Shown here: positions 1 to 7,861 of the stretch, piece by piece | How positions within the stretch are numbered: the first letter of the stretch is position 1 | How the letters are laid out: every line of letters starts with the position of its first letter | Source: CAYMST01 sp964393115 | GTDB taxonomy: Bacteria > Bacteroidota > Bacteroidia > Cytophagales > Cyclobacteriaceae | Assembly (NCBI GenBank): GCA_964393115.1 | Contig: CAYMST010000045.1 | Span: 1-23,839, forward strand | Direction of reading: 5' to 3' | DNA length: 23,839 nt | Notes under the pieces: model-generated | What the model was told of the DNA's origin: nothing | Seen by the model: only the letters and a program-made list of their open reading frames with translations | Database searches by the model: none | Made by a program: the position numbers and the translations under genes

Positions 1-449
1 CTACCGTGCAATTGAACCCACCAGCATGGTTTACCGGTGTGGGCACTTGGAGTGCTAGTGGTCCTGCTACCGTTTCATCTACGACTGGGAATACCGCTAC
101 CGCTACCATTACAAATACGAATGCTGTTCAGGTGAGTTTTTCCTTGATCGCAGAGCAGGATACTTGTTTTTTTTCGGATAGTGTATCATTTTGTACCGGA
201 CGCGATAGCTACACACTAGTTTATCAACAATTTCCGACTTTCGGTGAAGATTCGGTGATCACCAACCTATTTTGTGCTGATCAAGGCGTTTTTTATCAAC
301 CTCAACACTTTGTATTCCCTACTACCGGAGCTCAGGTTGGGACAACATTTGACGTAATAGCAGCGCCGGCTACCTCTCCAATAATTGTGGGTGATCGATA
401 CACGTTTACCAGTAACTTAGCGTACCAGGGATTTATGACTTTTTCGTAA
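1..449 (+). CDS. Large secreted T9SS repeat protein, 5' fragment (entering from left edge, ends at frameshift)
   Basis: The frame is open from the left edge (codons start at base 3), so the true start lies outside the window. It encodes Ig/PKD-like beta domains rich in Thr, Ser and Val with scattered Cys, typical of Bacteroidota surface proteins. The frame ends at a TAA at 447-449, but the homologous continuation is in another frame. After about residue DRYTFTSNLA the sensible sequence resumes as VPGIYDFFVNSYNCG, which matches the PGIYAFQYTF motif of the next domain at 722-751. This fragment and the next CDS are therefore almost certainly one gene split by a missing base near 420-424, which is either a real mutation or a sequence error. 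What is seen is the frame switch; the adhesin-like surface role is inference. Confidence 0.75.
   Translation, partial: TVQLNPPAWFTGVGTWSASGPATVSSTTGNTATATITNTNAVQVSFSLIAEQDTCFFSDSVSFCTGRDSYTLVYQQFPTFGEDSVITNLFCADQGVFYQPQHFVFPTTGAQVGTTFDVIAAPATSPIIVGDRYTFTSNLAYQGFMTFS
411..437 (+). other. Frameshift site in the large T9SS protein gene
   Basis: Coherent protein sequence runs in one frame up to the codons TTA GCG (417-422). It then continues in another frame as GTA CCA GGG ATT TAT (422-436). The second frame has a TAA at 413-415 and the first a TAA at 447-449, so the switch must lie between. One extra G near 422, giving GCG GTA CCA, would restore the whole reading frame. There is no homopolymer slippery site of the kind used in programmed frameshifting. 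Confidence 0.8.
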
Positions 450-3277
450 ACTCATACAATTGCGGCGAAACACTAATTTGGCGCGTCAATGTAGCCGATA
501 TACAAGATGCAGATGCGGGTTCTGATGCTACTGGTGTCTGTACAACGGATATCGTACCGCTTTCAGGAAATGACCCGGTAGATCAGCTGACCGGACTTAT
601 TAACCCAAATGTGGTGCCGACTTGGTCGCAATTGACCGGGGTAGGATGGGTTTCTCAACCAGTTACTTTTGTTGGTGGCATTACCAATCAGCCTGTTGTT
701 AACGTGACTAACTTCCCACAGCCGGGGATCTATGCATTTCAATACACCTTCTCTGATACTACCAATTGTCAGATATTAGATACAATGACCGTAGAGGTGA
801 TTGAGTGTGAGACTTGCGCGTGCTTCAATTTGATGGATTGTTGTACATATTGGGATCTATTTACTACGAATAGTCGCAAATATGATAATCCTGAGATCAT
901 ATCCAGAATCGAAGAGTTTCGAACTGTCATGAGAGAAAAGTACAAAACCGAATATAAGTATGACATCTCTAGATCCGAAAACGACGACTGCGACCTTTGT
1001 GACTATCCTGATGAGGAGTTTCCAGTATTTTTGGTTGATACCTGCACAAGTCCAGTAACGCTAATCAGTACCGGAGACTACAATATCTCTTGGAGTAACA
1101 ACCCGGGTGTTAATGCCAACCCGAATTACATGTCGGCTAATCAGCAAGTAAATGTGTTCGCTACAAATGCAGATAGCAGCTGCACGTTTGCAGATAGCTT
1201 ATTAGTAGTTTGTTGTGATGATGCCAGCCTTAACGCAACCATTACTCCTATTTGTAACAGCTGTGATCCATGTGCGAATCCAAACGTGCCACTACTCATT
1301 CATGCAGTGGGCAACAATGGCCCGCTTACAAGCACCGGATATACATTTAGCTGGGGTGGAGCAGTGATTGGAGCTACCAATGGCTCTTCGGTACAAGTAT
1401 ATGTGAACGACACTGTATGGGTGGAAATAACGGATATACTCACTGGATGTGTTTATACAGATACCTTTACTTACCAATGTTGTAATGATATTGACGCTCC
1501 AACCAATTTGGCATGCGAGAGACTTGATACGGAAACATTATTGAGCTGGAGTCCTGTGCCGCAGGCAGGAAGCTATCAGGTAATTATTACTTTAAATGAC
1601 CCAGAGTGTTGTGATACTGGTATCCCAACGGTACTGCCAGCGATTAACACTACAAATCCATTTATTTCTGTACCATCGCAATATGAATGCTTCTCGTGGT
1701 ATGTCATTGCCGAATGCGCTACCGGTGATGCCACAGCACAATCGGATTTAGAATGTTCTTGTCCACCACCGCCATGTGACCCTTGTAAGGAACTAGAACC
1801 AATATACGATATCGTTGACATCATTGACGGTTGTACCTATGTCTTTGAAGGGTTTAACCAAGGAGAGGCTTGCGCCGATCAGCAGTTTGAATATACCATT
1901 TATGATGCCCAAGGGAATGTGCTGATAGTATTAACTGGTGCGAATCAAACCTTTAATTTCCCTCAAAATGGATCCTACAAAGTATGCATCAAAATATATG
2001 TGGAGGATGAAGACGGGGTGATCATCTGTGAGCATGAGTTTTGCGATGAAGTGATCGTCGACGACTGTCAAGGATGCGATCCGTGTGAGGCTATAGAGCC
2101 TATAGTTGATATCGTAGATATAATTGATGGCTGTACGTATTTCTTTGAAGCGGTTAACGGTGGTGTGGCCTGTGACGACCAACAGTTTGTCTATACCATT
2201 TATGATGCTCAAGGAAATATCTTGGCGGTGTTAGCAGGTGCTAACCAGACTTTTACTTTCCCACAAAATGGTTCGTATAAGGTCTGTGTTAGGATCTTTG
2301 TAGAGGACGCCGACGGTAATATTCTTTGCGAAAATGAGCAATGCGAAGAGGTCATTGTAGAAGACTGTCAAGGTTGTATTGGCTGTGATGGACTAGAGCC
2401 TATCTACGATATTGTGGATATCATAGAAGGCTGTACATATGTTTTCAATGGATTCAATCAAGGTGAGCCATGTCCTACACAGCAGTATGAGTATCGTATA
2501 TTTGATAATTCAGGAGTTTTGATCGCCACACTTGTAGGACAAAATCAAACCTTTACTTTCCCTCAAAACGGAGTGTATAGAGTTTGCCTGACCATCTTTG
2601 TGGAAGACGCCAATGGTGACGTCATCTGTCGAAACGAGTACTGTGAGTTTGTTGAAGTAGAAGACTGTCAGGAGTGTGATGCTTGTGATATTAGGCCTGC
2701 CTTTGATGTTAACTTAGGGTTACAGCGATGTGAGTACATCTTCGATGGTCGTAACGATGGCACTGACTGCCCGGCGCAAGAATACAATTGGACGGTAACA
2801 AATACCGCTACAGGTCTGGCCGTGCTATATCCTAATACCCCAATGGCGTCATTTATAGCTCCATTTGGTAGAAATCGCTATGAAGTATGTTTGGAAATTG
2901 TCGTACGCAACGATGATGGCAGCATCAGATGTTCGGACAGAGTCTGTCAGGTGGTGACTACTAGATGTAGAGGTATTGTAATTGATGATGATATAAGCAT
3001 AGGATTGGCAAATGCAGTGGGAAAAGGTAATCTACTCAGTGTCAGTCACAAACCAAATCCAGCTGATGAATACATCATCGTTCAAGTAAAAGGGCTTCCG
3101 GCTGTGGGTAGTGCTGATTTAATCATATTGGATAACTCAGGGAATAAAGTGAGTACATCTACGATTACTAAGCCGACGAGCAAAGTTGATGTGTCTAAGT
3201 TGAAGAAAGGGCTTTACTACTACTTTATCAAGACCCAACTTGGCGTGTCAGAGAGACATAAGCTCTTGATTGAGTAA
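416..3277 (+). CDS. Cysteine-rich T9SS-secreted surface protein with four 100-residue repeats, main part
   Basis: This is the continuation of the frameshifted gene. The frame is open from 416 (an in-frame TAA lies at 413-415), so a GTG or ATG start after 600 would cut a domain in half. In order it holds Ig/PKD-like domains (416-805), a charged Cys-rich insert (about 806-1012), further Ig-like domains, an Fn3-like domain (about 1505-1774), four tandem 300-bp units (1775-2974), a short linker, and a T9SS type A sorting domain (about 3032-3277). The last begins near SHKPNPADEYIIVQ, passes through LDNSGNKV and GLYYYFIKT, and ends in KLLIE. The family rule is that such domains direct export through the outer membrane and surface attachment. 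Each of the first three units has eight conserved Cys, so disulfide-stabilised stalks are likely. Ligand and function are unknown. Confidence 0.85.
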   Translation, partial: LSVPGIYDFFVNSYNCGETLIWRVNVADIQDADAGSDATGVCTTDIVPLSGNDPVDQLTGLINPNVVPTWSQLTGVGWVSQPVTFVGGITNQPVVNVTNFPQPGIYAFQYTFSDTTNCQILDTMTVEVIECETCACFNLMDCCTYWDLFTTNSRKYDNPEIISRIEEFRTVMREKYKTEYKYDISRSENDDCDLCDYPDEEFPVFLVDTCTSPVTLISTGDYNISWSNNPGVNANPNYMSANQQVNVFATNADSSCTFADSLLVVCCDDASLNATITPICNSCDPCANPNVPLLIHAVGNNGPLTSTGYTFSWGGAVIGATNGSSVQVYVNDTVWVEITDILTGCVYTDTFTYQCCNDIDAPTNLACERLDTETLLSWSPVPQAGSYQVIITLNDPECCDTGIPTVLPAINTTNPFISVPSQYECFSWYVIAECATGDATAQSDLECSCPPPPCDPCKELEPIYDIVDIIDGCTYVFEGFNQGEACADQQFEYTIYDAQGNVLIVLTGANQTFNFPQNGSYKVCIKIYVEDEDGVIICEHEFCDEVIVDDCQGCDPCEAIEPIVDIVDIIDGCTYFFEAVNGGVACDDQQFVYTIYDAQGNILAVLAGANQTFTFPQNGSYKVCVRIFVEDADGNILCENEQCEEVIVEDCQGCIGCDGLEPIYDIVDIIEGCTYVFNGFNQGEPCPTQQYEYRIFDNSGVLIATLVGQNQTFTFPQNGVYRVCLTIFVEDANGDVICRNEYCEFVEVEDCQECDACDIRPAFDVNLGLQRCEYIFDGRNDGTDCPAQEYNWTVTNTATGLAVLYPNTPMASFIAPFGRNRYEVCLEIVVRNDDGSIRCSDRVCQVVTTRCRGIVIDDDISIGLANAVGKGNLLSVSHKPNPADEYIIVQVKGLPAVGSADLIILDNSGNKVSTSTITKPTSKVDVSKLKKGLYYYFIKTQLGVSERHKLLIE
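1775..2974 (+). repeat. Four tandem 300-bp coding repeats (100-residue Cys-rich units)
   Basis: The unit boundaries fall at 1775, 2075, 2375 and 2675 with exactly 300 bp each. Each unit starts with Cys-x-x-Cys (CDPC, CDPC, CIGC, CDAC). Shared marks in units 1-3 are DIVDII(D/E)GCTY, an FPQNG motif, VC-x-I/x-VED, and a closing (D/E)DCQ. Unit 4 is clearly diverged but keeps the length and most Cys positions. Units 1-3 differ mainly at third codon positions, which suggests duplication followed by selection on the protein. The fold is probably PKD/Ig-like, by inference. Confidence 0.9.
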
Positions 3278-3383
3278 GTGGTATAAGGCTACTCAATATA
3301 TTTGTCCTTAGAAATGTGGGAAGTTATCTGAAATAAGTAATTTGCACATGCCAGGAAACGATTTATGAGTACCATCTATAAAC

Positions 3384-3415
3384 GGTGATCGGTGCAAGCC
3401 GATCACCTCTTTTTA
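3384..3415 (+). terminator. Rho-independent terminator after the large surface-protein gene
   Basis: There is a perfect 9-bp stem, GGTGATCGG (3384-3392) with CCGATCACC (3399-3407), a six-base loop, and then a T-rich run TCTTTTTA. It lies 107 bases after the stop at 3277 and just before the start at 3433. The large gene and its miniature paralogue are therefore probably separate transcripts. Confidence 0.85.
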
Positions 3416-3432
3416 TTAAAAACTATTGAGTA

Positions 3433-4434
3433 ATGAAAAAGAGATATTCAACCTTCACCTATTTATGTATTATTCTGATTATTGTCTTTCTATGGGGTAT
3501 GATAGATGACAGTACCGCAGCCACAAGTCAAGTTTCATCTACCACGCAAAATGAATTTAAGCCTTATGATTTATCATGCGACCGGTTGGATTCTACGATT
3601 ACATTAGGCTGGGACGCTTCTCTGGATGTAGATGATTTTGAAGTATACATTACATTGGATGATCCCGAGTGCTGTGAAAACGGCGTGCCAAATGCATTAC
3701 CACCCATTAGCACTCGCAAAAACTGGGTGACTATAAAAAGGGCATATGAGTGCTTTTCGTGGTATGTTGTTGCTCTGAACCCGAAAGACGAATCACCGGT
3801 GAAATCAGATAAGAAATGCTCTTGTCATGCACCGCCACCTCCTTGTGATAGTTGTGAGATTTTAATTCCACAGTTTGAGGTATTGGACATTGTCGAAGGA
3901 TGCGAATATGTTTTCCAAGGGGGAAATGACGGTATTGAATGCCCCTCGCAAGTAATAGAGTATACTATTTATGATGATAAAGGCAGAAAACTTGATAACC
4001 TATTTGGTCCCCATCAGAGGCATAGATTCTATGAAGATGGTTTTTATCAGGTATGCATGAAGTTATATGCTTTGGACACAAAAGGAGAGGTAGCCTGTGA
4101 ACGGGAGGTGTGCCGCGAGGTTCTCGTGGACGATTGCGAGCGGAATTTATGTAGTTTAAACCCTGACATTAAAATGAAAAAAGGGGATGCTGACTACTAC
4201 TACTTCAAGGCGATTATACCTGGAGGTATACCTTCTAATGCGCTACTGGTTTGGAAAATAACCAATATACAATCCGGATATTCCACCAAAAAATTGGGTT
4301 GGGAAGAGATCAAATTATCTCGGAATAGGGCCAAAGGAGTTTATCAAGTTTGTTTGACCATAATTAGAAACGAAGGAAAAGACGATGAGTGTCGTGAGAC
4401 CATTTGTAAAAAGTACCTTCTAGGAGGTGGCTAG
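3433..4434 (+). CDS. Exported miniature paralogue of the large T9SS protein, no sorting domain
   Basis: This 333-residue protein starts at ATG with a Lys-rich N-terminus and a hydrophobic segment (about residues 8-25), so it is a signal peptide or membrane anchor. An Fn3-like domain (3571-3843) shares DDPECC, YECFSWYV and a CSC-to-PPPPCD junction with the large protein. Next comes one 300-bp unit (3844-4143) starting CDSC, with DIVEGCEYVF and VDDC. A degenerate second unit follows, keeping YQVCLTI and a late Cys pair. The protein ends in KKYLLGGG, with no recognisable T9SS C-terminal domain. It thus looks like the penultimate modules of its neighbour copied behind a new signal sequence. It may stay in the periplasm, bind the large protein, or be a decaying duplicate. 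The role is unknown. Confidence 0.85.
   Translation: MKKRYSTFTYLCIILIIVFLWGMIDDSTAATSQVSSTTQNEFKPYDLSCDRLDSTITLGWDASLDVDDFEVYITLDDPECCENGVPNALPPISTRKNWVTIKRAYECFSWYVVALNPKDESPVKSDKKCSCHAPPPPCDSCEILIPQFEVLDIVEGCEYVFQGGNDGIECPSQVIEYTIYDDKGRKLDNLFGPHQRHRFYEDGFYQVCMKLYALDTKGEVACEREVCREVLVDDCERNLCSLNPDIKMKKGDADYYYFKAIIPGGIPSNALLVWKITNIQSGYSTKKLGWEEIKLSRNRAKGVYQVCLTIIRNEGKDDECRETICKKYLLGGG
3844..4143 (+). repeat. Isolated 300-bp unit homologous to the tandem repeats at 1775-2974
   Basis: The unit starts CDSC and ends VDDCER, is exactly 100 codons long, and keeps the same Cys spacing as the four tandem units of the upstream gene. It is more diverged from them than units 1-3 are from each other. Confidence 0.8.
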
Positions 4435-4442
4435 TTACCATA

Positions 4443-4459
4443 AGCTCTATTTAAGAGCT
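4443..4459 (+). terminator. Weak hairpin just after the miniature paralogue
   Basis: AGCTCT (4443-4448) pairs with AGAGCT (4454-4459) across a five-base loop, 8 bases after the stop. It is followed by an AT-rich stretch but no real T-run, so termination activity is doubtful. Confidence 0.25.
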
Positions 4460-4762
4460 GATATAATATTTAGTGTCGTTCAGACTAACTTTCTTGTATA
4501 ATGATCTTATCGGTTCCTTCTAAACTAGAAGTTTTGATCATAATATAGTATGATATATACCCGTATTTTTTTTAATCAACATCAAACGGGTAAAAATGAT
4601 ATTATGGTTTCTTTTTGTTTTGGACCCTAAACCCTCAGAGTAAAGGAGGGATATATCTACTAAAAATCGACGGATATGGTCAAAAATCAATTTGATCTAA
4701 AATTAGTATAAAAAGAAGCTAGTTTTGAGGAAATAGTTAATTGATATAGGTCTTGATAGTAT

Positions 4763-4793
4763 ATATGGCTTCCCAAGAAACGGGAAGTCATAT
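4763..4793. repeat. 12-bp inverted repeat (imperfect hairpin)
   Basis: ATATGGCTTCCC (4763-4774) and GGGAAGTCATAT (4782-4793) pair over 12 positions with a single G-T wobble and a seven-base loop. Neither strand has a T-run after it, so it is not a standard terminator. It could be a small-RNA hairpin, an operator, or chance. Confidence 0.5.
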
Positions 4794-5477
4794 GTAGTGA
4801 TTTTCACTGAGGTTAACTACTAAACTAAACTCGAAACAAAGCGCTGCCTGTGTAGTCCAGATATAGGTGGCAAGTTATAGCTATGAGATTTAAAATGAAC
4901 CTGTTAAAAGAGTGTGTTTTATCGCTTCTCTTGTTATTGCTCTTCAAGGAAAGCATAATTTCCCTAAGGATGCATGGTTACTTAAGCCTTTTGGAAGATC
5001 TTTATGTATTGGTCTGAAAAGAGTTAAATGGCTCGTCTAGAAAAATACCTTTTTAGAGTTTATTCTTGACCTACATATTCACTATAGATTGCCTTGAAGA
5101 ACAAAAACACTCACATAAACGAATGCGTCTTTATATGTTATAAATGGTATAAAAGACCTGCTACCACACAGAGCAAAGGTAATGGCGTAGCTATTTTCCG
5201 TTTCAAATGCCCGTTACATACTGCATATCTTGCAGCAGTTCTGATAATATTCTGTCTTTGAGTTAGTCAGGATTCTGCATGCCATAATCACATAAAACTA
5301 AGTCTTATAATGTGTGCTTACTATCTTTCCCATAATGGTTAAAAAACGATGGTTTAAGGGTAAAATCGAATTATTTCGTTGAAAAACCATGTTTTGAGAT
5401 CATGATTTGGTGTTACCCGTATCTTGCTAGTGTAATTAAACTCAAAATATTATGACAGTCTATACAATTAAAAGGCG

Positions 5478-5520
5478 CCTGCCCGATAGGGTACAGGGAG
5501 CTTGTAGCTTTTCTTTTCCA
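5478..5520 (+). promoter_or_regulatory. Possible leader hairpin upstream of the LruC lipoprotein gene
   Basis: CCTGCCC (5478-5484) can pair with GGG and CAGG (5489-5497) across a GATA loop with a two-base bulge, forming a GC-rich stem in an AT-rich region. It is followed by an AGCT-TGT-AGCT mini-hairpin and TTTTCTTTT. The arrangement about 115 bases before the start codon resembles an attenuator, but the stems are short and this may be chance. Confidence 0.2.
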
Positions 5521-5610
5521 TTATCTCTAATATGGTTTTCTTCTCTCGGCTTATAGCGGCTTGAATTGACAGTTTTTGGCTTCTATTCGAATTCAAACAA
5601 GACTACAGAT

Positions 5611-7671
5611 ATGAAAAGGAAATCAACCAGTATAAAACTGCACCAGTGTGCTCTAGCCTGCGTATGGACAATGAATATGTTGTGCCTATTGATCGTAGGA
5701 TGCACTACAATAAACGACCCTGATGGCGTTTTATCCCGCTCAAATGTGGTATCCATAGAAAGCTTAGTAATCCCTGATGATTTCAACTTTGAATCGGAGC
5801 AGGAGCAGGTGATTGAAATTTCATCCTTGGATAACCAAAATAAGGTACTTGGAGGCGTTCCATTTTCCATAAGCTATTGGAACCATGGTGAGCCGACTAA
5901 GGTAATCTCTTTGGTAACGAACGAAAACGGAAAGGCCCGGTATCCCCATAAGGTCCCAAACCATATTGATTCACTGCTTATTGAATCTCATTATATTGGT
6001 GTGTCGAATCGAGTAGTAGCTTCTGTCCCGGGAGTGCAACAGATTACCTTGGGAGGAAAAGCTACTTACAAACGAACCGGTAGAATTGAAACCTCCAACA
6101 CGCTGAACAGTGCTGCAAGAGTGCTGTCTTCCGATTATCACTTTATGGATGACTACGATAATAACGGTGTGCCATATAATCTAGAGCCTATAGATGATCA
6201 TATCTTTCAAGATATGCTGGACCTAATTAATACATCACTTCCAGAAAGAGCTCCGGTACCTACAAACAACCCTCAGTATTTGGCTGATGACCTCCTGGCG
6301 GATACACATCTTAGTGATTCCGCTGATCTATGGATTACCTTTGTGCATGAAGGAGCAGGTTGGCGTAATGCATTAGGGTATTATACCTATGATATGACGA
6401 ATCCACCGGCGAGTAAAGATGATATTGATTCCTTAAAGGTGATTTTTCCGAACGCCTCATTTCTGCACGGCGGAGGAGGGTTGGTCTCTGGAAATAAAAT
6501 TCACTTAGGGAAATTCCCTCCAAATACCGGTATTGGCTGGTTTTTAGTTCCGAACGGGTGGAATGGAAGTGGTGTAGCCTACAAGTCGGACATAAAATTC
6601 TCCAACAAGGCGTTTAATACATTCACCTCTGAGCAGTATCGGCAGCACGTTGTACTGCTGAAAGATGAAGTTCGAGAATTGATTTTATTAGGAATGGAAG
6701 ATATTAGCCGACCAAGTGGTGACAATGACTTTAACGATGCCGTTTTTTATATCACCGCTAATCCTTTTTCTGCCATTATTACAGATCAACTAGAGACCAC
6801 CCAGAGTACGGGGCCAGATCAGGATGGAGACGGTATTGCGGATGCTAATGATGCATATCCCAACGATCCAGATAAAGCCTTTGATATCTTTACTCCTAGC
6901 CAAGGAGAGTTTGGTAGCCTAGCTTTTGAAGACTTATGGCCTCAAAAAGGAGACTATGATATGAACGATATGGTTATTAACTATAACTATAAGTTCATTG
7001 CTAACGCAGCCCTTGAGATCAAAGAAATCCAAGCACAATTCAAGCTTAGAGCTCTTGGCGCAACCATTCATAGTGGATTCGGGATAGAAATGACTATTCC
7101 ACCATCGCTGGTGGACTCGGTGACAGGCATAGATGTTTTGCCCACAGATGAAGTGATTCTCGATGCCAATGGTACGGAGTCAGGTCAGGATAATATGGTG
7201 ATTATATTATTTGAAGATGGGTTTAGAGTGTGGAATAACGTAGACCATATTAATACCAAGGAAGGTGATGCGTACATAGATCCTATAGAGTTCTCTGTCA
7301 ATATTTACCTAAATGAGCTTTATCCCATTACTTCAATTGGATATGCACCTTTTAATGCATTCATCTTTGACTCTGAGGACCGGAGTAAAGAGATACATTT
7401 ATCAACGGGTACGCCTACATCCAAGATGGACCTTACCTTATTAGGGTCCGCAGAAGACAATTCTAGCGGTTCCAAATACTTTGTCACATCCAATAACTTG
7501 CCATGGGCATTTAGCTTACCGGCAGAGTTCGATTATCCGAAAGAGTTTATTCCTATCAATGAGGCCTTCCTGAAGTTTAGCGAATGGGCTCAAACAGGAG
7601 GAAGACAATATGACGATTGGTACACCAGCAAAACAGGCTATCGTCAAACTTCTAAAGTGTATACCAGATAA
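5611..7671 (+). CDS. LruC/DUF4842-type lipoprotein with DUF4114-like domain
   Basis: I chose the ATG at 5611 (686 residues) over a TTG at 5566, because it gives a clean lipoprotein signal: a hydrophobic stretch ending LLIVGC with the lipidated Cys at residue 31. A DUF4114-like region lies at about residues 290-385, ending in DNDFNDAVFY (371-380). A calcium-binding-like stretch, DQDGDGIADANDAYP, starts at 403. A LruC/DUF4842 domain follows from about 439, with FEDLWPQKGDYDMNDMV (439-455). The two DxDxND motifs suggest metal binding. LruC-type proteins are known as outer-membrane lipoproteins in Leptospira and are widespread in Bacteroidota; their biochemical job is not established. The gene appears monocistronic, with a terminator 37 bases after the stop. 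Confidence 0.85.
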   Translation: MKRKSTSIKLHQCALACVWTMNMLCLLIVGCTTINDPDGVLSRSNVVSIESLVIPDDFNFESEQEQVIEISSLDNQNKVLGGVPFSISYWNHGEPTKVISLVTNENGKARYPHKVPNHIDSLLIESHYIGVSNRVVASVPGVQQITLGGKATYKRTGRIETSNTLNSAARVLSSDYHFMDDYDNNGVPYNLEPIDDHIFQDMLDLINTSLPERAPVPTNNPQYLADDLLADTHLSDSADLWITFVHEGAGWRNALGYYTYDMTNPPASKDDIDSLKVIFPNASFLHGGGGLVSGNKIHLGKFPPNTGIGWFLVPNGWNGSGVAYKSDIKFSNKAFNTFTSEQYRQHVVLLKDEVRELILLGMEDISRPSGDNDFNDAVFYITANPFSAIITDQLETTQSTGPDQDGDGIADANDAYPNDPDKAFDIFTPSQGEFGSLAFEDLWPQKGDYDMNDMVINYNYKFIANAALEIKEIQAQFKLRALGATIHSGFGIEMTIPPSLVDSVTGIDVLPTDEVILDANGTESGQDNMVIILFEDGFRVWNNVDHINTKEGDAYIDPIEFSVNIYLNELYPITSIGYAPFNAFIFDSEDRSKEIHLSTGTPTSKMDLTLLGSAEDNSSGSKYFVTSNNLPWAFSLPAEFDYPKEFIPINEAFLKFSEWAQTGGRQYDDWYTSKTGYRQTSKVYTR

Positions 7672-7707
7672 AAGAAACCCAGTTGTGAGAATGCCTTAGT
7701 GTTATGT

Positions 7708-7750
7708 CAGGCGTGTCTTCGAGAGAAAGCGGAGCACGCCTGTTTTGTTT
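7708..7750 (+). terminator. Rho-independent terminator after the LruC lipoprotein
   Basis: CAGGCGTG (7708-7715) pairs perfectly with CACGCCTG (7735-7742) around a 19-base loop. TTTTGTTTG follows immediately. It lies 37 bases downstream of the stop at 7671. Confidence 0.8.
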
Positions 7751-7802
7751 GAGGCGCTTTACCCGATTTGATTTTAGAGCTTTTTATAGCCAGACAACTA
7801 GT

Positions 7803-7834
7803 ATTGCGTATTACATATTGAAGTTCTATTTTTG
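7803..7834 (+). promoter_or_regulatory. Bacteroidota-type promoter candidate for the 450-residue exported protein
   Basis: TATTTTTG (7827-7834) is a full match to the Bacteroidetes -7 consensus TAnnTTTG. An ATTG lies 20 bases upstream (7803-7806) as a partial -33 box. Transcription would begin near 7840, giving about 20 bases of leader to the ATG at 7862. A TTG start at 7832 would lie inside this box, which argues against it. Confidence 0.45.
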
Positions 7835-7861
7835 ATTTTAGAAAAAATTTGCTTTGACTTT

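Larger units (their letters stand above)
4435..5610 (+). other. About 1.1 kb AT-rich region without a supportable gene
   Basis: No reading frame of convincing length or character was found on either strand. Visible structure is limited to a weak hairpin at 4443-4459, a 12-bp inverted repeat at 4763-4793, and a GC-rich bulged hairpin at 5478-5497. A separated ACCCGT/ACGGGT pair also occurs around 4560-4595. A 44-codon hydrophobic frame (4883-5017) lacks any supporting sign. The stretch could hold long leaders, a small RNA, or remnants of a lost gene; nothing here decides between these. Confidence 0.5.

Noticed and set aside
1775..2974. CRISPR-like or satellite repeat
   Set aside because: The periodicity is in-frame coding sequence with synonymous differences, with no spacer structure.
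611..3277. Stand-alone gene starting at the GTG at 611
   Set aside because: The same frame is open back to 416 and reads as typical surface-protein sequence. The start at 611 would fall inside a domain.
4763..4793. Terminator
   Set aside because: The 12-bp stem has no T-run on either strand and no gene ends close by.
4883..5017. 44-residue hydrophobic reading frame as a microprotein
   Set aside because: It has a signal-like N-terminus, but no promoter box, homologous motif or downstream partner. Chance is likely in an AT-rich gap.
5566..5610. TTG start for the LruC lipoprotein
   Set aside because: It adds 15 residues in front of a clean lipoprotein signal peptide; the ATG at 5611 is better.
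7832..7861. TTG start for the 450-residue exported protein
   Set aside because: It lies in the TAnnTTTG box and puts ten residues before a normal signal peptide.
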